Source: Aphis gossypii (lineage: Eukaryota > Arthropoda > Insecta > Hemiptera > Aphididae). Taken from it: 64,000 nucleotides of DNA. Where the stretch lies: positions 11,925,213 to 11,989,212 of the forward strand of contig NC_065531.1 of the NCBI RefSeq assembly GCF_020184175.1, given 5' to 3'. This document shows, in pieces, positions 47,456 to 61,910 of the stretch. Below the pieces are notes generated by a model that saw nothing but the letters and a program-made list of their open reading frames with translations, did not search any database and was not told the origin of the DNA. The position numbers and the translations under genes were made by a program. The stretch's first letter is position 1; each line of letters starts with the position of its first letter.

Positions 47456-50400
47456 TTTAATATTGAGTATTTAATATATGTACATATATAATATGTTTAT
47501 AGTGTATAATATCAAATATTTAAATATTATAATAATGATATCGTTATAATGGCTTATGAGTCGTGGTCGTGACTGTTGCCGCCACTGTTTTTGCACATAA
47601 TATTCTAACTGCTGCAATTTCGCGATTGCGACCAGTCTGCGTTTAGGAACCACTGTTTTCGGTTTGCGCTTGTTCTTTATAACGCGCGTGTAATATACGA
47701 CCGACTTTTTGAGGTCAATACAATTTAATATTAGTTATACGTGCGTGTGTATGTTTTACCACGCAGCATATTTGCAATGTATAATATTCGCAACAGCCAT
47801 CGCAGCTCGACTGTTGCGAGTGCGCACCCCGTGAGTTTTCTTGTTACATGCATCAAACGCGACTTAAAAATTATGTTGCATACGATTGATATCGGTATAC
47901 TTTATATTACTTATAATTATATTGTGGTGTAGCACCGGACATTGATAATATATAATTTATTAAACGTCGTAGTGGTTTTACAAATTATGTAATTGACGGT
48001 ATGTTATATGTATTATTTATATAGTATATAAAATATTGCAGAAGTTTTTTTAACAGTAAAAATTATTCATATTTTATTGACATATTTATAAAACATTTAC
48101 TTGGTAGTTAAATAATATTTTATACCCTCATGGCGAGCAATATTACATTATACATTATAACGAAGATTATGTCATCAAGATATTATGTCACATACATTTT
48201 TCAAACGATTTACACCGAAATTGTATCAAAAACGAACGTAAATTATACTCTCTATATGCTACACGTATAATGACTATGAGTTAAAAAGGCAAAAGGCCTG
48301 TTTTATTTTGCTTGATCTGATATATAATATTGACGTATACATATAGACATATAGTAGATACAGTATACGAGTATGCAGTATATATACTTTCTGTAAGAGG
48401 TTAAATTATTTACATTATGTCCGATGACGAATATATTTAAAATTTGAGTCAAGTTAATGGCTCTCTACATTATATAGGTATTTATAAGAGGGAAATATGT
48501 CGCTAAATGTTGCCTACTGGCATATGTCATAACACTTAAGTTTAACTTTATTATTCCGATATTACTTGTCATTTTGTTTCAATGCCAAAGTTTTCCGTTC
48601 TTTTACGTTGTTCAAAATCTACATTTCCGTAACATGTGATATATATATATATATATATATATAAACTTTTTACATCTACATCTGACACTTGATCCCACGG
48701 TACTATTACGATTCCTTAGAAATCAACATATATTTAAAGTTATATATTTTGAATTAAACAAAATTATTCTACATCATTTTAAAATCAAAACGTTAGTAAT
48801 ATCTGTTTCTATTTAGTTTTATAGGTTATGTATCAAATACCCATGTTTTAAAACAGTAAAATAAATAAAGTTCTACTTCAAAATATTGTAGTAACCTGCA
48901 ACAAAGATTTTTTAGTTCCAATAATCATACTTCCAAATCATTGTAAAAGAGGTCAGAGGAAAATAACTGTATGTAAACTATTGGGTAATATTATTATTTT
49001 AATTATTATGAGACACTACTAAATATATAAAATTAAAGTTGTCTTAAATTTGATTATCATTTTTTTTTAAAGTGTATAGCGACATACCTTAATATAATAT
49101 ATTATATATTAAATAGCTCTACCTATAGCATTTACGTATACAACTGATTTCAAGTAGGTTATATTTATTTTATATAATATATAATATTTATATTTTACTA
49201 TACAATGCAATGCCTATCTACCCATATACACAATACACCTATGATATTTGACAAATATTTTATTATTAGAAATATACCAGTCATTACCTATTGGTATTTA
49301 TAATAATTATATAGTCAATATTAATTCTAGACAAAGTTTAATAATAACAATTATGACCTCCAGACAGAAAAGTAAACTTCATTTCGATTAAAATGTAGTA
49401 AATATTAATGTTCCACACAATCATTTCAGGGTATAGGTATTTTTAATATTTTTCATGTTTGCGTTTTATAAAAAGATTTCAAAAATAAATAAATGTATGT
49501 ATTAGGTATTCATAAAGTGTTTTGCTAGTTTCAGGTTAAATATAATATGTGGTAAAATAAGGGAGAATTGAAAAACTATTTGAAAAAGAACTTGATAGGT
49601 ACTTTAGCTGTATGGATTTTAATATTAAAAAAAACCAAGTTAAACTAGAGTTTTTCAAAAATGTAAATCTTTTTGAGATCTTAAATAGAAACGTGACGTG
49701 GGTACGCATGTAATAAAATGATTTTTCGATTTTTATTTTGATTTGTAATATCAACTGATATGGAATTTATCAAAATAGGTTTTTTTTATGTGATAACTAT
49801 TTAACATTTAACTGAAAATAATTTCTCTTTGAAAAACCATTTGCGAATTTAATATCAATGCATCGTGGAAATTGGACAACACGTGATTATACATTTAATA
49901 TTTATAATTGCTGTTATCGTTATATTTATATTTTTAACTAACGAGAGGTCAATTATTTTCATATCACTTATCGTTCATTAACCGTTCACCAAAAATTACT
50001 CAACAAATTTAAATAATCTGCACGTGTTATGATTTACTTCTTGTATTTGTTAAAATATTTTAATATTTTGATCAATAATTTTATGAGTACCTACTTTAAA
50101 TCTATGTGTGTGTGTGTTTGTGTGAAAAATGAATAACATATTTCCAGAGACTCATTGAAAAGTGTAAACGTATTATGGTAGTTGAATGTTTAAATAAAAT
50201 ATTGGTGCTGTCCTGTATGATTTTTTTTTTATAAAATGAATTATGTTATTAGTGTTATTTTATATTTGATTACACACATCGATATTTTTGTTCTTTTGTA
50301 GTTATACAATGTAATTTGATTTTTTTTATCTAAATTAATAAATGATTATGGGTATATTATAATGTATTATATCATATTATATATTATTATAATTTTACCA

Positions 50401-52290
50401 AACTTTTTTCCTGTTGGTTACGTCATTATTCCACATATCTTAATGACGAATTAAAATATATTGTTTATGAGTTTTATCTTTTATAACTTTAAATTATTAC
50501 ACTTGAAAATAAATAGACGCACTATTCATGCTGATCTTAATTAATAATTATTACCGTGTACATAACCCATTATTTTTCATTTCATATTAATAAGCTAAAA
50601 TACGTTATTATATTATGTGTTGTGTTATTTTTAATTTCCTAAAAGCTATATAAATGATTCAAAATAATTTCTTGTTTATTGTTAAGTCCACAAGTTAAAA
50701 AACGAAAATGATAAAACGAGATGAGTTAAAAATACCCACGCAAAAAAATATTAATGGTAGAATAATATTAGTTGCTATGGTTACATGTAGGTATTAACTT
50801 TTCCGTCTTCATATGATCGATTGTTAAAAATATATAATTATTATGTTCAACTCTAATGATATAACATTTTAAAAATATATTTGATTTACAAAAATATTTT
50901 ATATAATATTATCATATTATTTCAGTTTATTGTTCTTTTATAAATACTGTTTATAGTTTATATTCATAAATTTATAAGCATTTTGGTATCTGAAATTATT
51001 ATTTTAACATTTTAAATTATATGTGCTAGCAATAATAACAATGCGATTTTATTTGTTTGGCTTCAGATATTTATTCAAAAATGTATTCTTTACCTGTCGT
51101 TTTTTTTCCAAAATACACTTAATTATTATAATGGTCTTTATTTTTACTCAAAGGTAGGTACACGAACGATCTACTATTTTATTATTTTTCCTTAGATTTC
51201 TAAACACCATCCCCGTCTGACATTTTCTACCAGTAAACTATATTCATCGATTTCCCGAAACTGAGCAATTACATTAATATTTCAAACACGTACAGGATCC
51301 AAGGAGAAATGAGTAGGCAACTTGTATACGCGCGTGTTGTATGATGTGCAAACACAATAAATTATGCGATATTCCAACATTATGTTTTGTAATAATAGTA
51401 TAATATTTGGTCTAATTATATATAAAAAAAAAGTATTATATTATTATAATGAAATCTTTGCTGTAGTTATAGTTGATGGAGGTTGGAGAAGGGGTAACTC
51501 AGTAACTGTTCATCATAAATATTAATAAAATATTATATCCTATGGCCTATACGTATAATGAGATCTGAGAATTATTTTTTAACATTGCGATGGAGACCAT
51601 ATACAATTTTATCAATTCTATAGAATCTAATCCGATTACGCAGTTAATATTATTCAAAAAGTTTGAGTAATATCCGCTGTCTTATATTTTTCTGATTATT
51701 ATATGATCGTATAATATGTTTTATTATAAATACATATAAATACTATATTATTATATTCAATACGAGTATAACATATCTACTTAAGAAAATATATAACTAC
51801 AAAGATTATTATAACTATGGTGTACTTTCGACATATTACCATAAAAATATCGCTGCTTGTACTATAATTTATAAGTTATAATATTATTATATTGACTATA
51901 CGAATTTATTATTTCCTTTGTTCACTCGTTTATAATCAAACAATAATTATTGCTGTTGTGTAGTTTATCATTATAAAATCAGGACCCATTTGAATCAATG
52001 AGTAAAAAACTAATTTGATAGTATTTGCGGGATGCGTATCCATTGTTTAAAAAGAAATATTAATCGTAATAGAATAATTCCGGGCTTTATTGAATTTTAA
52101 ATACTATACTTCATAGTCTTAATATATATATATATTGTTTGAAAACAATAAAAATAAAGAATGATCAACGAATAATTAAATACTATTTTAAACTAAAAAT
52201 CTTATAAAAATGAATATTTTTCAGTATAAATGAATTGGTCAAGATCGGTTGAATTTTCTAATACGGTCGTTTTCAACTGATTCAAACGTG
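47456..52290. other. AT-rich region without recognisable genes
   Basis: Contains a pure (AT)n run at about 48639-48663 and a (TG)n run at 50106-50123. A basic minus-strand frame at 47471-47653 (VPKRRLVAIAKLQQLEYYVQ) is noted but unsupported by splice signals or an ATG. Confidence 0.4.
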
Positions 52291-52612
52291 CTGGTTCGGA
52301 AGCACTTGCGGAGACCACTCATCAACGCTATCGTATACATGAGCGGTGCTCAGACTGCCCGTTTGAATTCACACGGTGTTTCTACCCCCTAAGAGTCCGT
52401 CGTTCAACGAGTGAAATACCTACTACGCCATTTCACGAGTTCGTCGCACACACGCAGTGAGCAGTGCACCATAATATTATCTCAATCGTTAATTGGGTCC
52501 TGTGACACTGCCGATATTGAAACACGTCGCATACGGTCAATACCTATATATAGGTATACTGCTTATACATACAGGAGACCGGATACCGCGGTTAAGGACC
52601 TGACAACACTCG
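52290..52612 (+). promoter_or_regulatory. Candidate noncoding exon with splice donor
   Basis: A compositionally balanced 320-base island in AT-rich DNA ends at CTCG/GTAGGT (donor at 52613). The 69-codon frame at 52411-52620 reads across the donor and does not resemble a known protein. It could be an alternative first exon or a lncRNA exon; transcription is inferred only from composition and the donor. Confidence 0.25.
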
Positions 52613-54349
52613 GTAGGTAATGGCTCATCATAGCTGTGCTTGTACATAAAATCGCTTGTATTACAACAACTGCAGTAAATTCACCTTGTTTTGTAGTTAT
52701 CACTTGAGTAACATAAATGATTGTGTATGATATGCGAGTTGACGTCCTAACACTATAATAATAATTGTTAAGCTTAGGTTCGTGTAACAACGAACAAAAA
52801 TAGACAAAACGCATCATATACTGCACTATAGAATTTGGCTGGCCTCAACACATACTTAATAGGCACGTTTCAAAATAATTATGTATACACACCAAAGCTC
52901 ATGTGTGAAAACTTGAAATTCATAATCAAAACTCTGAAACTCATTAGTCATTATAGCCATTTTATAATATATTTTTATTTATACGGAAAAGCTGGGGCAC
53001 GTATCGTAGAAACTCTGGAGTAATTAGAATGTAGAAACTTCAAAATCAATTTAATTTACGTGTTCAGAACAATCAACATCAATCATTCACTAATTTATTA
53101 ACAAAATCTATCTTGCTCGTTTTCCAGAATGCATGACCACAATCATTATATCCGATTATAAATATTTGGCTAACCGCACTCAAATAATTGAAAATAATAC
53201 ATTGATATTTTTAATACTTGTGCAGAAAACACGTGTTACATTTAATGTTGTATTTTTGTTCAATGTGATTAATTTACAACTATTCCAAACGTGCTTTTTT
53301 CTGTTATGTACTGAATTATATTATATTTTAGATAGCTTACGGCAATTAGAAAAAACAAGCGTTGCAAGTATTGGAAAATTTCAATTTAATCGATTTTTTT
53401 TTTTTTTTATAAAATAAACTAAAAGATCATTGATATACTGCATAATATGTACTGTATTAATTAAACTGTAGTCAGTGGTGTGGAGGGGAGAATAAGAAAA
53501 TGAGGCACTGATGATAAATGTATAGGTAAACAACAAAATAGTTATTATAGTGTTCAACAATATTAATAATATTCTAACGTTATAAATAAATTGTTAAAAA
53601 AATCTCTGATTCATTATATTCTGATTAAATGATGACATTTTATCAAAACGTTCAGAATGTTCACCACATGCTTTCACGATCAATAGATTATTATGCTATT
53701 GTTTTATAAAAAATTTAAAATATGGTTGAAAAATGTAATCGTTGTTTTACAGCCGCTGTTGGATTAGCACAGTAATAATAGGCACTTATACGTTTACGAT
53801 TTCAACAGACTTTTAGATTAAACCGATGTTATTGTGTTTATAATTTGTCGAATAGTCACAGGTCTGTTGATAAATTATAATTCGTTTAAAAATCGGTACA
53901 AATCACTACGAGGAATTATTACTGTGAGGATGAAAACTCTGTGAAATTAAAATTTTCATTTACTGCAAGTTTTAAAAAATTAAATGTATTTTACGGTAGA
54001 TATTTGCGGTTAATGTTTTTTACCGGTGATTTTGAGGTATCGATAGTAGTATACGCACTATTATAGCTGTATAAGTTATAGGTAAGAAAAGCGTATATAT
54101 AGTTAAAGATAAAAACTAATACTATATAATATAATATATAATATTCTATAGATGGGTATATTTAGCTTATATTTAGGTATAAATTATAATATATATTATA
54201 TATATATAGTAAATACAGTTAGTGTTGGTAGAAATAGTATATAGTGGAAGTGGGTGTTCGCTAAAAAAGCTGTCGTATTATAATATGTGTTAGCGACAAA
54301 GACCGACAGTCTATTAAAAAAAAAAAAAAATAAATAAATAAATAAAGCG

Positions 54350-55050
54350 GAATTTTTTTCTCGCAAAAATCGCGATCGTGACGTACACACAAGACAAGCA
54401 TTCGTGAGAGCGTACACATGTGTGTACGTATGTGTGTGTGTGTGTGTGTAGTATTTGTATTATTATGTGTGCAAAAACACGAGCAGCTGTTGTGTGTATG
54501 TGTTTGTGTGTGTGCGTGTGTGTGTGTTGCATAGACACAAAGGTTCGACGACCTCTGATGATTTGGAGGAGTCGGGGAGGGCGTGTATAGAGAAATCCGT
54601 ATGTGTGCGCGTACGGGCTATTAATATTAACTGCTGGGACCGGATTTCACTTGGCAAAAATCTCGACGGTATTTCGCGAGCACCCGATGTGTTTAGCTAG
54701 CCTGTGTATGTGCGCGCGCGCGTACGTATGGTTGAAAGTGCCGCCGCCGTGAAGAATATATACCAATCCTTTTAGAACCGAGTTTATCGCGTCGTGAGTC
54801 GTGAGCAGTAGTAGACGACGCTAATAAAGGCACTATAATATACACATATAATATTCATGTCGCCGTTGCCCGCGCGTGTATTACCGTACACAAAACAATT
54901 ATTTCCGTGTATACTATATATTATACTTGTAAATGCCCGAAGCCGTGTTTTCGCCGCAGACAAACACAATAATATATATAATAATATCATGTGCGTCGAG
55001 GAAGATCTCGGCCGTTTTGGACGTGATGATGCAAAAGCCGTCACACTCGT
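54350..55050 (+). promoter_or_regulatory. GC-richer block with (TG)n tracts and a candidate exon
   Basis: Long TG/CA microsatellites at 54418-54450 and 54489-54530 are followed by CpG-rich sequence. A plus-strand ATG at 54857 opens 64 codons (MSPLPARVLPYTKQLF...EEDLGRFGRDDAKAV) up to a strong GTGAGT donor at 55051. The peptide is unrecognised and has an AT-repeat-derived middle (HNNIYNNI), so it is more likely noncoding. Confidence 0.25.
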
Positions 55051-55569
55051 GTGAGTATATATTATGTATCTGATATCTGCTGCTGCAGGGTTTATGTAGC
55101 TATAATAATACTAACCGCCTTTGCGCTCGACTATCGTCGCGCGTTACGATTGAGATTAAACGCGATCCGACAAATACGTTTTACATACGCTAATAACATT
55201 ATAAGTTAACAACATCATCATCATCGATATACACATCAAAGTGTACTTGACAACGTCGTGCGGGTCGGGAGGGTGACTAAGGGGTTTTATCGGATATAGT
55301 CTGAATTCAGTTTCGCGAAAGATCATAACGTGTTCCGCTAGAAAAACACATAATAACAATATCATAACAGTATGAAATAATATATAATAAAATCGTATAT
55401 TATGTATGTTTGCCGTTCGGTAATGTCACGTAGCCGGTAGGTATATATAATAATATGACCTATGCTGCGGCCACAACCCTGCGTTAGACACTAGATTACA
55501 TGTTTAGCCGGGCATGGACAGTGTTCTGCCGAGACCGCCGACCGATATAGAAGAACACAAATGATTACA

Positions 55570-55620
55570 CAGAAGAAGGAGAGAGAGAGAGAGAGGAGAG
55601 AGATATATAGTGAGAGAGAA
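55570..55620. repeat. (GA)n tract
   Basis: GAGAGA runs with minor interruptions. Such tracts bind GAGA-type factors in insects (family knowledge) and often mark open promoters. Confidence 0.8.
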
Positions 55621-56014
55621 ATCGCACGCTACGGGTAAAGGGAAAAAAGAGAGATGAAAAGTAGCTTAAAAGCGAATTCTCCATTGTTCATTCGCCTCAC
55701 GTATATACAGTACGGCATAGTGTACATACGATATATATGTTAGATCTCTAATGAAACGGAAACTTGCTTGTGTGTTGTTGCCGCATTTAATATATATTAT
55801 ACATGTAGATAGATATAAATTTATTTTTATTTTGAGATTTTTAGTAGGTTTGGGTTTTTGACATTTTTCAGTTGTTGCGAGCATAAATTCTTTTGAACGA
55901 CCATAAGCATTATATTATTATTACGTAATATTGTTATATATACGCCTTCGTCGCTTTTAAGGAAACGTTTGAAATAATCGCCCCAGAGGCGATATCGCGA
56001 CCGCAGACCATGCT

Positions 56015-56466
56015 ATACAGAGTGATTCATCAACCATGCGCTCACCCCCTTTTTTCTTCTTCAATAATGTAGTTATTCAAAATCTGATTTTTGGAATTTT
56101 TGGTATACTTAAGATCATATTTTCAAATTCTTAAGGTTTTGTGTACCACTCAAAGAATGTTCTATGTGGAGATCCGAACTACTGTTTTTCAAACATAAAT
56201 ACCTTTTTATACTGTAAATTATTTAGCAGATATATTTGAAATTCTGAATTCCAATTATCTGATGATAATTTACAGTAAAAACAAAGGGATTTTTAAAAAC
56301 AGAATCTTGTATCGCACAAGTCAGGTTAAATAGTAGAATTAATTTTTAAGCATTTGAAAATATGGTGTTGAAGTAAGTATTTTATTTAAAAATTCCAAAA
56401 ATCATATTTTGAATAAATTCTTTGTTAAAAAAAATAATGGTGAACGTAGTGTATAATGTTGCACAG
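56015..56466. mobile_element. Foldback MITE, copy B
   Basis: Begins ATACAGAGTGATTCATCAAC and CGCTCACCCCCTTTTTTC; ends in TGGTGAACGTAGTGTATAATG. The central palindrome pairs GATCCGAACTACTGTTTTTC...ACCTTTTTATACTGTAAATT (56171-56220) with AATTTACAGTAAAAACAAAG...AAAAACAGAATCTTGT (56266-56309). The layout matches copy A at 46959-47455, but sequence has diverged considerably. Confidence 0.65.
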
Positions 56467-58440
56467 TTTTAATACCAAACGAATACATCTACGTTACGTA
56501 CAGCCGTACAGTGTATAAATATAAATCTCTTAAATTGTAATACGTATAATTTTTCGTTTTACTCGGTGTACGTATATTATTACGATTATTACTTCGTTGA
56601 CCCGCAATATAGTAACTCTGATCGCCGCTCGCACTGGACGGACGATAATCCCGCACACGACGCTCAAGGGATCAACTTATCGCGTTGCGGTTCGTTCTTA
56701 TTATTAGAGCAATCCAGAGACCCACGTAATACCCAATAAAATGTTTTTTTCTCTCAAATATATCCTTATTTTTAATTTTGAGAATCTTAAAAATTGCACT
56801 TTGAATTCCGGTCACACTGGTCAGTGGTCGTAGTGTAATATGCGTCACCGGTGAAAAATCTTAGTGCGGTCGTCACATACGACTGTTGTAATAAACTGTG
56901 TTAGATACAATTGAAGTTAAACCTACGTTGTTCCGTTTACTTATTTCTCAAAAACTAACAAGACGATTAACGAGTGTTATTTTTACAATATTCTCTGTCG
57001 CTAACGGCATCGACGTAACGTCGATCCACCCCATTGATTAACGATTATAATCCGACTAATAATAATTTTACGATTCGTTTCACTGTCTGGGCGTGAAGCG
57101 GTTATATTTTCTTTCGGCATTGTCCTATAAATAAGCCAGTGTTACACGGCTCTATGAAATGTTGAATGCGTGTTTAATACGAATTGGACATTCGTCAATT
57201 CGATTAAAATTTAATCTATGTGTTGCTCGTCAAATGAGCTCGAACGAAATCGCATGTAATGATTAACTCATACTTTTGTTTTCTTTTTTTTATATAAATG
57301 TCATGATACAGGTACATGGACGAGCGTATACATTCGCAGTAACCGTGATAGTAACTATAGTAAGAAGTTTAGCGCTCGTCTGATTAGGTTCTGTGCGGAT
57401 GGTTTTTAGAATTTAAAACAACGATTATAACAATTGACATAAAACAATTATCTGAAATGATTTTGGAAAGTTATGATACTTATCGAATAGTTTTACTAAA
57501 ATAAATAAGTGTAACAATACTAATTTAGAATCAATTTGAACGATATTAACAAATGGAAATAAATAGCAACTAATAAATTTAATAATTACGACATTAAAAG
57601 AACGTCATACCACATTTAATTTGTCTCTAGTTAATATAAAAAGACAATTACAAAATAATCTAACATAAAAATTGTAGGTAATTCGTAAAGTTATAGAATA
57701 TAACAGTTAAGGCATTTTTGATAAAACAATTAATAGAAATTAGAAACAATAACTTTAAATACATCCGCTCTTTTTATTAAAAGTATAAACGTCGTACTTC
57801 GAAATACTAAGCTTTTAGTTTTAATATTATATCTATGTTTTCATAATTTTTAATAGAACTTCACGATAACTTAGTTTTTTATGCGTTTCGAGTAATCCGT
57901 GATCCGTATTGTACAAAACGAGTTAAATAATAATAAATTGCCAAAGTCCGATCAAACTTAAACAGCAGGTTGCTATAATAATAATTCAGCATTTATTATC
58001 GTTAATGAATTTATAGCAACGACGGATCTATATTAGAGATTGTTAAAAGACAACATAATCATATACTAATAATAATAGTAATAAAATAATAATAAACACG
58101 TCCAATCTTTGCAATATAATAATGTATGGTCTATTCATATTTTCAAAAATTATTATGTCTCATCTCACACACGCGATAAACAAGCCACTGCAATACTACG
58201 TATATTATTGGTTATATTGTAATTATTATATATTATAATAAATTATAAAATAAACCGTAAATTCGAACACACGCGTGTAAGTCGGTGGTAATAAAACATC
58301 TCGGATGGACAATATACGTACAACACTATAATATAATATAATACACCATTATACGAAATTATGTACGACGCGCGATATCCTTTGAAACGAGGAGCCGATG
58401 GCGCGCACAATAGCGAGTAGGTAGGTATATTATATACGGC
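56467..58440. other. AT-rich stretch without recognisable genes
   Basis: Contains a CpG-enriched section at about 56570-57060 without a coherent frame, then plain AT-rich DNA. Confidence 0.4.
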
Positions 58441-59300
58441 GTACTTGTTTATAATAATATATTATAATTCGTGCTCGTATGGAGGGTTATACACGTGCGC
58501 CTCTGACGTCGAAAGGAGACGGGTTTGGGTAAAAATTTTTGCAACGTCACCGCATAACGTATAGGCATCGGGAAAAAATTTCTGTATCTGTACATACCTA
58601 TAATACTACTGCAATAATAATAATAATAATAGCATGTACAGTCGCACCGTATAAAAGCGATGTCGTTGTGGCGGAGAAAAAAAAAAGAGCAAATTCTTTC
58701 GCTATCTTTTGCCCGCGCACGCACGCACGCACACACACTGACTCGCACTCACTCACACACTTGTCTTATGGTAGCGGAATCATTCGTCCGTCCATCCGTC
58801 CGTCCGCTCATAACAATGTGATATATTATTTTAACGACGTGCGTGCGATACGCTAATTATTATCGTCGGCGTGCATCGGGTAAATATTATATAGTGTAAT
58901 ATATGTGATATTGTGTAGTGGTCGGGGCGTTTATACGTTGTGTGCAGACTGTAAACGTGTTGGTTGGTAAAAAGTACCTACCACACATCGTCGGTAGATT
59001 AATAAAAAATTCTACGGCGAACGCGATTTCGGGACACGCGCCGACGTGATGCGCGCGCGCGCGCGCGCGGATGACTTGCCGGCCAGTTGACTTTGAAATA
59101 TAATTAATTCAATCTATGCGTTATATTGGCAGGGTATTATGCGAGGCACACAAATTCGGCTTTGCCCATTGTTTCTTTTCGGCGCATACGACGTGTGCAA
59201 CTAAAATATAATGGTCCGTCTTGCAAAACTTCACCGCGTCCGGGCGACTCCGATAGCGGTTAGGTCAGGTTAGGGCAAACACGTACCGACAAAGAGGGGG
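58441..59300. promoter_or_regulatory. Fifth CpG-rich block, with (GC)n, (CA)n and (GTCC)n tracts
   Basis: CpG-dense sequence with GCACGC/ACAC repeats at 58718-58740, GTCC repeats at 58785-58806, and a pure GC alternation at 59051-59069. A GGTTAGGTCAGGTTAGGG stretch at 59258-59275 contains two TTAGG words. Frames on both strands (58449-58856) are repeat-driven and not called. Possible promoter block. Confidence 0.35.
59051..59069. repeat. (GC)n alternating tract
   Basis: Nineteen bases of strict GC alternation, a sequence class able to adopt Z-DNA under supercoiling. Confidence 0.9.
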
Positions 59301-61900
59301 GAACACTGCGAAATTTTGAACGACGGAACGCAGTTAACGTCTAAATTCGCATTTAGAAAATTCATTCGAAATAGTTGTACCTATATTCAATGTTTTGTAT
59401 GTGCTTATTTCAACGCAATTATTAATTCATAGAATATTTTATAAATAGTAATTTTAAAAAATTTCCCCGCGGTAAACAATGTTCCTAGGTGCAATAGATA
59501 TTATAAAACTATTGTCGATAGTGTGTGTGTGTGTGTGTGTTTTTTTTTATCTCAACACTCTTATTTTGCAGAGCAATTTTCATACCGATAAAGAATATTA
59601 TATTATTCTCATATGAATAAAAACCATCAAAAATGTTTATATTCTTGCGAATACATATACATTTGAATAATGTTCTAAAAATGTATTAAAATACAAAGCA
59701 GTATTCAAATTATTTTATTTGAATACATTTATGCGAATTCAAGTCTCTATATATAGATATATCGTTAATGTCGGAAAAATCAACGTTTATATAAGAAAGA
59801 CCGAGGACAACTTGTGTTGCGTTTTCTTATAACATATAGTATATCGGTGTATATATTATGATACCTGAAGCATAGACTTCACGATTTTGTTCCGGTCGCC
59901 TCAATGCGCACATAATATTATATACATAATAATAATAATAATTTACGTATAGTCGTATGCGACGGGCTCTGCTTATGTGTGTGTGTTGTGTCAACTGCAG
60001 CTGCATATTATGTCCTTTATACGCTTTCTAAAGAAATATTTCACAAATTTAGACGAATTGTTGTGTTTTTTTTATAAAATATTTTTTTGTTGTACCTCTC
60101 GACCTCGCGAAATCTTTTAAATGCAAATATCTCTTCAAACCGGTTAGCTATACATAAAAAAAAATTCACCTATATCAAATTTGCGAAATCTTCATTTTAT
60201 TCGGTTTCACTATATGGTACATATTGGTACACACATACATCTACCCATTTAATAACTCCAAAATTCAATAAAATAACATTAATTTATTATTTGTAAATAA
60301 AATCGGATTCAATTACAATAAATTGATATTACGTTTAGTTTTTTCGTGGCTTCAGTAACAGTCCATTAGCTTACAATAATGTATTGTTGAATTAAATTAA
60401 ACTAATTGTGTTTAAAGTTCAAATACAACTTAACGTACACAATAAATTTAATTACCTACCTATACAAGACAATAATTTTAGTCTTAGTTTTTAAATTCTA
60501 CAACGCAAATATCGTTAATTAACAATAAATTGGAATGCTTTATGAAATATTATCATTGTTTTATATAGATTGATTATAGACGTAAACATTAAACGACAAG
60601 TTACTTCGTATGATTTATTTGCATTAGATATTAATATTAATAGCTTTCTGGCATAATATCAACCAAACAAATAAATTTAAACGAATATCCTCGATTCCTC
60701 CTTATTTAGTTAAAAATACATAATAATATATTGTGGTAGGTATATAATACACATAATATTTTAATTATGTGAAATATAAGACTGCTGTGCACTGCAATGT
60801 TGGCGTTTTAATTATAATTAATCCGCTTTGTATGTGACAGTCAACACGCTACACGCTATCTATAAAATACTAATACTTCATAGGTATATAAATACATATA
60901 ATAGTACTATCTAAAGTGTAAGTACGTAGTAATTTTTTAATAAATCCGCGTGTATATACAATAGTATGTTATCGTTTATTCGTTCGAAGCATACTCGTAT
61001 ACTCATTTAGCATTATTGAAAAATGGATAAAACTGTAGCATGTGAGTCTTATATACACTATTAATTATTATTTATTATGTTCGCTTTTGGTTTTATATAC
61101 ACACACACAGATACACAGCGAAATTGCGTCGAATCGTTATTCATCAAGTGTTCGTTATAATTATTATTTATAACAGTGCACCGTGTTTACAGTACATCGA
61201 AATTACTCTATTACATAATATATATTAGAATAGATGAGTCGGGCGAGTGCAGGTACTGTTGTAACATCGACGTGTACCCAATCATACTGCAATTTAGCAT
61301 AATATTAATAATAATAAATAAACAATCAAAAACGGCGACATCACGACTAGCACACGTAGGTAGTGTATATCGATATGATAAATACAGATGGATCAGCATA
61401 ATAAATTGTCATATCGATATTATAGACATTGTATAAACACATAAAATAGCTATCTCTTGGACCTCGGTTCACAACAACTTTACCATAATAGTAAACGTGT
61501 TCCCGGAGCAGAAGTCCGTCTTATGATGTGGTGTGTTGTATTCCTGTGATGACGACGATTGCATAATATGTACGCATACTATTTTTTTTACTTATTTACT
61601 AGTTATTACATTCCTAAATTTATCGTTATTTTTAAACTATTATAGTCTATAACCGTACGCTATTTATGTTGTACATTTAGCTCGTCAACCTTTATCTAAA
61701 TCAACGCACGCGTAAGTGACTTATATTGGTATTTTTAACGCTGTCAAATAATATAATTATGTACATTTCTCTAACGAATTCCGTAATACGTATGGATGAT
61801 AACGATTTTCATGATGAAATCTAAAATGGAATGGTAGGATTCGTCGAGCAATAGTATAGTTATATAAGAAAGAGTAAAAGAAGAAATAGTAGTGCTCTGC
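59301..61900. other. AT-rich region with little structure
   Basis: Contains a (GT)n tract at 59520-59540. An ATG at 61023 opens six codons before a GTGAGT donor (61042) and could be a mini first exon, but chance is at least as likely. No supported gene. Confidence 0.35.
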
Positions 61901-61910
61901 GGTAGACTAT

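Noticed and set aside
47777..47830. 18-codon ATG frame ending at a GTGAGT donor
   Set aside because: Same reason: too short, no partner exon, unrecognised peptide.
58449..58856. Opposed ORFs of about 100 codons
   Set aside because: Encoded by CA/GCAC and GTCC repeats. No protein features.
61023..61041. Six-codon mini exon ending at a GTGAGT donor
   Set aside because: A six-base donor match is expected several times by chance in 30 kb, and no acceptor-linked exon follows.
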